A stretch of DNA of 64,000 bases from Gadus chalcogrammus (lineage: Eukaryota; Chordata; Actinopteri; Gadiformes; Gadidae): the NCBI RefSeq assembly GCF_026213295.1, contig NC_079412.1:2683813-2747812 (forward strand), read 5' to 3'. Below are positions 58,216 to 64,000 of this stretch, in pieces. Both the position numbers and the translations under genes were made by a program. How positions within the stretch are numbered: position 1 is the stretch's first letter; each line of letters begins with the position of its first letter. Under the pieces are notes generated by a model. That model was not told the origin of the DNA. It made no database searches and was given only the letters and a program-made list of their open reading frames with translations.

Positions 58216-58608
58216 TGTATTTATTACACATCCATTACTTGGCCATCGGTAGTCTTGTATCACTATGCCCGATTCTTATAGGCCCTATGGTCTCGTGGGT
58301 ATTCCTTCACCATGCAACGAGCCGATATTCGATGTGTCACGCGTTCAGGGTCAATCGGGTTTATGGGGAAATGCTGGGATGCAGTCCTATTCGTCCCCAC
58401 GAGATATCCCGTAGCGAACCGCTCTCACAGTCTCACCTCCTAATGTGGTTCCTATATAACTATGCAGAGTTTGGATTTTATCAACAGGTTCTGCCTACCT
58501 TTTGTTGGGCGCGCGCGAGGTGAGTCTGCAGGAATCGGTCCGGTGCTCCGGGGTCCCGAGGTCGTGCCGCTCTCCGTCTCTCGTTTCCCAGTTGCGGTTC
58601 AATTCAAG

Positions 58609-58630
58609 AAAAATCACGTCGGGGTCACCA
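58609..58630 (-). promoter_or_regulatory. Primer-binding site, tRNA-Trp type
   Basis: The minus strand reads TGGTGACCCCGACGTGATTT, complementary to the tRNA-Trp 3' end (…CGTCGGGGTCA plus CCA), three bases after the LTR. It sets the orientation of the LTR element. Confidence 0.8.
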
Positions 58631-58633
58631 AAT

Positions 58634-59281
58634 TGAGGGGAAAAAACGGTCTGTCTAGTTACTGGACCAGATGAAATGAGACGGAGAGGTAATAAAGTCT
58701 GTCGGCACGAGGACCTTGGATTTATTAAGTAAAGTGGCAACGGTTATACAGAGTCATAAAGCGTGAGAGATCGAATATGTCTAAGTCCCTAATCAGCGCT
58801 GATGGTTCGTCCAGAGCTTCGCCTCCGTGGAAGGTCTGCTTCAGAAGAAGATCATGAGTCCCTGTGTGATACAGTCTTATGCTGTATCCTCCTCTCGATG
58901 AGGTGTGTGCGTTTGAGGTGTGTGCGGTTCTGTGTGTTTTTGCTTGACCTTGGCTCTCAGGCCCTGGTATATGCATGTGTATCTCTTGTGTTCCTCCTAA
59001 CGGGGGAGAGCTCCTCGAAGTGTCTCCTGTGTGATAATTAATGTGGCTGACTCCCGTTCTTGAGGATGACTGGTGCATTGTCTGAGTGTCCAACATTTGC
59101 CTTCGGCTCTGGCCTTGACCTGACTATATTATCATGTTTGTGTTATGTGTTCGTTGGGTTAGAGCAAGAGTTGACTATATTGTAATGTGCCTGCCATGTG
59201 ATGTGCTCATCAGGCTAGGGTAGGAGTTAGCTATATTTGTAATGTACATGTGATGTACTCAGCAGGTTATTTTGCCCAACA
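58634..59281 (-). repeat. 5' LTR (right copy) of the LTR retrotransposon
   Basis: 648 bp, in direct orientation with the copy at 42286-42950; ends TG...CA and is followed by CTAT. Confidence 0.88.
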
Positions 59282-60700
59282 CTATCTGCGCACACCCTTT
59301 CTGAAGCCTCTCTCTCGCTCTCTCTCTCTCTCTCTCTGTCCCTCCCTCTCTCTCTTTCTCTCTCTCTCGTACCGTTTTGTGGAGCACGTTCATTGTCTGA
59401 CAACACTCCCATTCAGAAAGCATTGGTTTACATTTCGTTCTGTGTAGCACGCAAAAAGTCGGACTATCGTACTCTGGAACACGCTTCAATAGATTAACGT
59501 TCGTGCGCATGAGCACGCAATCGCGTGATACCGGGTTGCAGTACCACCTTAGAAATGATTTGGCTCTCCAAGTACCACCGGAATTAAAATAAAGTGGGTA
59601 GGCCTATAACTACATAGAGTTTACACAGAAGGCATTAATATTAATAATACGATTTATTATTCACATAACTTTACTTGACTGAAGCAACCAACTGTCTATA
59701 ACTCATGTATTGTGTTTAAACACTTGCAACGGGATAATACTAACAATTGAACAACTGCTTCAAAAATGCTACCCAGCAAATGGGGATATCATCTGGCATA
59801 TAACATACCAGTCAATCTAGTGAGGTTATTAACAAGTATACTGCATTAAAGCATTCACAGCACTGAATATTAATTTTAACAACTGCAGTCAACCAATCAT
59901 GTGAGGTAAATTGTACTGCATCAAAACATTCAAAGAATTGAACATGAATATTTAAATACTGGAGTCAAACAATCCTGTTATAAGCAATCATGCACAGCAA
60001 AGAGAACTATCATGAGTAAGAACAAGCGTATCATCGAAAAACAACGTATTCAGTATTAGAAAACACTGCAGTAAGTGCCATAAGGTCAGAATATAAATTA
60101 TGTTTAGGTTTGAAGGAGAATGTACTCAGGCACATATTGAAAATTAGGCCTATCATACTTAGTGAGAGGGTTGTGATGTCTGGGTCGATTGAGGATAGCT
60201 TTAGCCTCAGACTTGGTTCAGTATCCAACCTGCTTCCAGCACTCGAGTTGAGGGGGGATGGCATCCCCCTTTGGAATTAAAATTATCAAAATCATCCCCC
60301 TTCTGAAACAGCCATCCCCCCTTCCCATCCCCTGTTATTTTATCAATTAATGTGGAAATATTACCGCTATTTCATTATAGCGGTTTCCTTTTTCAATTCG
60401 GCGCAAGCAACGTTACTTTTCCCAGGGACAGATTTGACAGCGATACTGCCTTCTCGGGCAGTATGCTATTGCGCAACCACGCAGGCGTACTTGCGCAATA
60501 GTGCCTTCACAAGCTCTCATTCCACACCGTACGAAACTGACACTGGTAGCGTGAAGCAGTCTCTGCATCTCAGACATCGCTTCCGCAGGCAACTCTGTCC
60601 CCTTTTCTCCCTTTCATTCCAACCCGTGAGCAACACTAGTCTCCCTTCTCTTCTGAATGCATTTCTGAAAAAAAAGAATAAGAATCAGTTTTTAAAATAT

Positions 60701-60988
60701 TTAAATGTGATGCATGCCTCCGAATCGTGTGATGCGTCCGATCAGCTGCGTTTTTTGGGATAAATTAAGAGCGATGACATGACAGTAGTCATCGCTCTTA
60801 TTTGCGACCATTTGCGACCAAGAGAAGCCTGGTGGAATGAGAAAGCGCACAGCCTTGTCTGAAAGCGCCGGATATTCGCCGCGTCGCTGCATCCAAAAGT
60901 CCAGAAATGTCTGGCCTCTGAAGGCAGACTTCAACGTCTCGTCACAGGACGATTTTGCTAAATTTTTGCTTCCCCTACTCGTCGTCAC
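60701..60988 (-). pseudogene. hAT transposase C-terminal (dimerisation domain) remnant
   Basis: The minus-strand frame contains 'LDFWMQRRGEYPALSDKAVR' then FLIPPGFSW. This is the start of the hAT C-terminal dimerisation domain, usually FW....EYP.L...A...L.P. The downstream half of the domain (SFCESGFS-like) is missing or mutated. No catalytic residues remain. Confidence 0.65.
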
Positions 60989-61106
60989 AGCAGTTAGTCA
61001 ATGCAGGTTTAAGATCATTGCATATGATGGGTACATGCACATTTTTTTTTTAACGGTTGCTTCAACTTCAAAAAACTGATTCAAAAAATCGTTCATACTC
61101 CGCGTA

Positions 61107-61121
61107 CCACTAGAGGGCGCT
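61107..61121 (+). promoter_or_regulatory. CTCF-consensus site in the hAT terminus
   Basis: CCACTAGAGGGCGCT fits the CTCF core CCASYAGRKGGCRSY at every position. It lies 45 bp inside the hAT end. Confidence 0.5.
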
Positions 61122-61165
61122 CGCGTACCACCAGTGGTACGCGTACCACAGATTGAGAACGTCTG

Positions 61166-61173
61166 GTCTATAT
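61166..61173. repeat. hAT target-site duplication, right copy
   Basis: Exact GTCTATAT, matching 10926-10933. Confidence 0.85.
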
Positions 61174-61760
61174 AATCAGTTGATTTGCATGTTATTAACG
61201 TTTGCAACAGTTGAGGTACCAGAAAGACATGCTCTCTGGCGAAAGCTACCTACAGCTCTTTATTGCTAATATTGTTTTAATATTTTTCTATTGAAGTAGG
61301 CCTACAGGTTACAATTTTCTAAAAAAAAAGTGTCAATAATAATAGTAGGCTATAGTAATAGCATAAATGCACAATTTAAAGGGGGCCAGTGACTATAAAA
61401 ATCTATAGTATAAAAAGTGTGTGTAAAGTGGCCCAATCATCAAGTATGTATGCTAACTCAGAATGTTTTGCAGCCAACAGACCAAAAACAAAAACTGTAA
61501 TATACTCTGATGTACAGCATATGATAGAATCCAACCTCTTTCTATATTATAGGCACTATGTATTCCTGGGACCAGGGAGCACAATTCAGGAAGGTGGAAT
61601 GAATAAATACGCACGTTTTGCCAAGGCCGAAGTTTGACTAAAAGAGCAACAATCGATCTGACCGTGGAGAGAATCAATGACACAACCCCTTGATTACTAC
61701 CATAGCATCACTACCACTTGCACCACTGTGGATTTTATGTTAAATACTTTTACACTGACA
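61174..61760. other. Gene-free sequence between hAT and satellite
   Basis: AT-rich; no coding or repeat signal recognised. Confidence 0.4.
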
Positions 61761-62569
61761 ACCAATAAAAAACAACAGTGGTTTTTTGGTCGGTTTTTTT
61801 CATGACGACCAAAGAAAAACGACAGTGTCACCCCTCATGTTTCATTTGATAAAAACGACAGTGTTACCCCCTATGTTTTAATTGATAAATATCGACAGTG
61901 TTAACCATTATGGTTTTTTTCATGACGACCAATAAAAAACAACAGTGTTACCCCTTATGTTTTTTTTCATGACGACCAATAAAAAACGACAGTGTTACCC
62001 CTTATGTTTTTTTTCATGACGATCAATAAAAAACAACAGTGTTACCCCTTATGTTTTTTTTCATGACGACCAAAGAAAAACAACAGTGTTACCCCCTATG
62101 TTTTATTTGATAAATATCGACAGTGTTATCACTTATGTTTTTTTCCCATGATGACTGATGAAAAACAACAGTGATACCCCTTATATTTTATTTGAGAAGG
62201 ACAATTATTTATTTATTTTTATATGTTTTTTTTCATTACGACCAATAAAATACGACAGTGTTACCCCTTATATTTTATTTGACAAAGACAACAGTGTTAC
62301 CCCTTATGTTTTTTTTCATGACGACCAATAAAAAACAACAGTATTACCCCTTATGTTTTTATTCATGACGACCAATAAAAAAACAACAGTGTTACCCCTT
62401 ATGTTTCATTTGATAAAAACGACAGTGTTACCCCTTATGTTTTTGTTCATGACGACCAAAGAAAAACAACTCTGTCACCCCCTATTTTTTATTTGATAAA
62501 TATCGACAGTGTTACCCCTCATGTTTTTTCCATGTTGACCAATAAATAACAACAGTGGTACCCCTGTCA

Positions 62570-62640
62570 ACGTTATTGCGGGGATCCGAACCTGAGCTGT
62601 TTAGAGTGTTAACCTCCGAACTTATCCATGCACCATCAAG
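62570..62640 (-). other. tRNA-like segment (A and B boxes), copy 1
   Basis: The minus strand has a box-A-like TGGTGCATGGATAAG and a box-B-like GGTTCGGATCC with tRNA-like spacing. The T-arm stem pairs poorly, so this is probably a tRNA-derived relic. It is repeated at 62935-63010. Confidence 0.35.
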
Positions 62641-62721
62641 ACACCGTATAAAGTCATCACAAAGGTTATACTTGACTTTATAATTCGCATGAAATAGAGA
62701 TAAGAGTCTTCCAACAGAAGA

Positions 62722-62792
62722 CATCAACCGGACTTGAACCACGGTCTCCAGGAGGAAAGCTCACAGCCCTCTCCACTTCCCACTGAGATTTT
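62722..62792 (-). other. Second tRNA-like segment
   Basis: The minus strand has a box-A-like TGGGAAGTGGAGAGG and box B GGTTCAAGTCC. A diverged relative appears at about 63110-63170. Acceptor-stem pairing is not convincing. Confidence 0.3.
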
Positions 62793-62934
62793 TAAATTAA
62801 GTATGTCTGAGGTTATATATGACGGTGTAAATTACGTTAAAAATTAAAGATAGTGTTTTCCACAGGGACAATTTTTTATTTTTTCATGTTTTTTTTTGAT
62901 GACGACCAATAAAAGACGAAAGTGGTACCCCTGT

Positions 62935-63010
62935 CGACGTTTTTGCAGGGATCCGAACCTGAGCTGTTTAGAGTATTAACCTCTAAACTTATCAATGCAC
63001 CATCAAGACA
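62935..63010 (-). other. tRNA-like segment, copy 2
   Basis: Near-identical to 62570-62640; same box-B-like GGTTCGGATCC. Confidence 0.35.
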
Positions 63011-64000
63011 CCGATTAAAAGTCAACACAATACTGGGTCTGTGGTTATATATGACATATAGACATGATAGCATTACGTTTCAAATTAAAGATATTGTGTT
63101 TCCCACAGAAATTGAGCCGCAGTCGCCAGTGGGTTAGGCAGAGTACACTCCACTGCACCACTGGGGCGATGACAATTCACAATGATCAATCATCAATAAA
63201 GAGAATATACATGACAATAAAATGTATGTGTGTTTTTCTATTATTTCCCTTATGTTTTTTTTTATGACGACCAATAAAATATGACAGTGTTACCCCTTAT
63301 GGTTTTTTCATGACGACTGATAAAAAACAACAGTGTTACCCCTTATATTTTATTTGACAAAGACAACAGTGTTACCCCTTATGTTTTTCTTCATGATGAC
63401 CAATAAAAAACAACAGTGTTACCCCTTGTGTTTTTTTTCATGACGACCAATCAAAAACAACAGTGTTACCCCTTATGTTTTTTTTCATGGCGACCAAAGA
63501 AAAATGACAGTGTCACCCCTCATGTTTCATTTGATAAAAACGACAGTGTTACCCCTTATGTTTTTTTCATGACGACCGATAAAAAACAACAGTGTTATCG
63601 CTTACGTTTCATTTGATAAAAACGACAGTGTTACCCCTCATGTTTCATTTGATTAAAACGACAGGTTTATCCCTTATGTTTATTTCATGACGGCCGATAA
63701 AAAACCAGTGTTACCCCTTATATTTTATTTGACAAAGACAACAGTGTTACCCCTTATGTTTTTTTTCATGACGACCAATAAAAAACAACAGTGTTACCCC
63801 TTATGTTTTTTTTCATGAAGACCAATAATAAACGACAGTGTTACCCCTTGTGTTTTTTTTAATGACGACCAAAGAAAAACAACAGTGTTACCCCCAATGT
63901 TGTTTTTCATGACGACCAATAAAAAACGACTTACATTTTATTTGACAAAGGCAACAGTGTTACCCCTTATGTTGTTTTTCATGAAGACCAATAAAAAACA

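Larger units (their letters stand above)
59546..61165 (-). mobile_element. Main body of the hAT transposon
   Basis: Starts with 'agtaccaccttagaaatg' and 'ctctccaagtaccaccg', phrases common in hAT termini, and ends GAGAACGTCTG before the GTCTATAT TSD. Near the end, 'gtaccac' and 'gtggtacgcgtaccac' palindromes are typical hAT subterminal motifs. It contains a transposase remnant at 60701-60988. Together with the 32 bp at 10934 the element totals about 1.65 kb, so it is itself internally deleted. Confidence 0.72.
61761..64000. repeat. Satellite array of about 47-bp units, running off the window
   Basis: Units like 'gttaccccttatgttttttt' followed by CATGACGACCAATAAAAAACAACAGT repeat dozens of times. 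A second variant carries 'catttgataaaaacgacagt'. Two interruptions (62560-62870 and 62930-63230) hold tRNA-like segments. Confidence 0.88.

Overview
The window is vertebrate, almost certainly teleost fish, nuclear DNA made mostly of mobile elements inserted into one another. Evidence: kinesin (KIF25-like) exons with GT/AG-type borders, a gammaretrovirus-like endogenous retrovirus, pogo, hAT and Kolobok transposons, non-LTR retrotransposon fragments, a Polinton/Maverick, and long CA, TA and ATT microsatellites. No species can be named from sequence alone. Many insertion borders can be read to the base from target-site duplications (TSDs).

Left edge (1-10933). The minus strand carries the start of an endogenous retrovirus: LTR, tRNA-Pro primer site, leader, and a Gag frame open to the window edge. 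It abuts two exons of a minus-strand kinesin gene. A pogo-like transposon (about 2903-10775) follows. Its transposase is split by a 5.5 kb palindromic foldback element (4202-9711) with an 8-bp TSD.

Nest (10934-61165). The two ends of a hAT transposon lie 50 kb apart, with a perfect 8-bp TSD. Only 32 bp of its left end precede an inverted-repeat element (about 10966-59545) that holds everything else. Inside are a second foldback copy (12043-16694), a palindrome of about 15.6 kb (11668-27313), a 2 kb transposon (27340-29342), and a non-LTR retrotransposon copy split by a 9,226-bp Polinton (31016-40241). There is also a minus-strand LTR retrotransposon (42286-59281) primed by tRNA-Trp. It carries a 45-bp minisatellite with six CTCF-consensus cores, a 7.7 kb palindrome (46984-54673), a small transposon with its own LINE insertion, and a telomere-like minisatellite interrupted by a Kolobok element with a THAP fragment.

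The Polinton is the main gene cluster. Left-end genes read rightward: three unrecognised proteins, one with a weak Bcl-2 BH1-like motif, then the start of the integrase. Right-end genes read leftward: a three-exon coiled-coil protein, a 58-residue basic protein, and the N-terminal 849 codons of protein-primed DNA polymerase B with its exonuclease motifs. Integrase and polymerase are fused tail to tail at about 33690. The integrase C-terminus, polymerase catalytic domain and all capsid, packaging ATPase and protease genes are missing. Ends, TSD and remaining frames are intact, which suggests a young internally deleted (defective) copy.

Right edge (61174-64000). About 600 bp without recognised features lead into a roughly 47-bp satellite that runs off the window and contains tRNA-like A/B-box segments.
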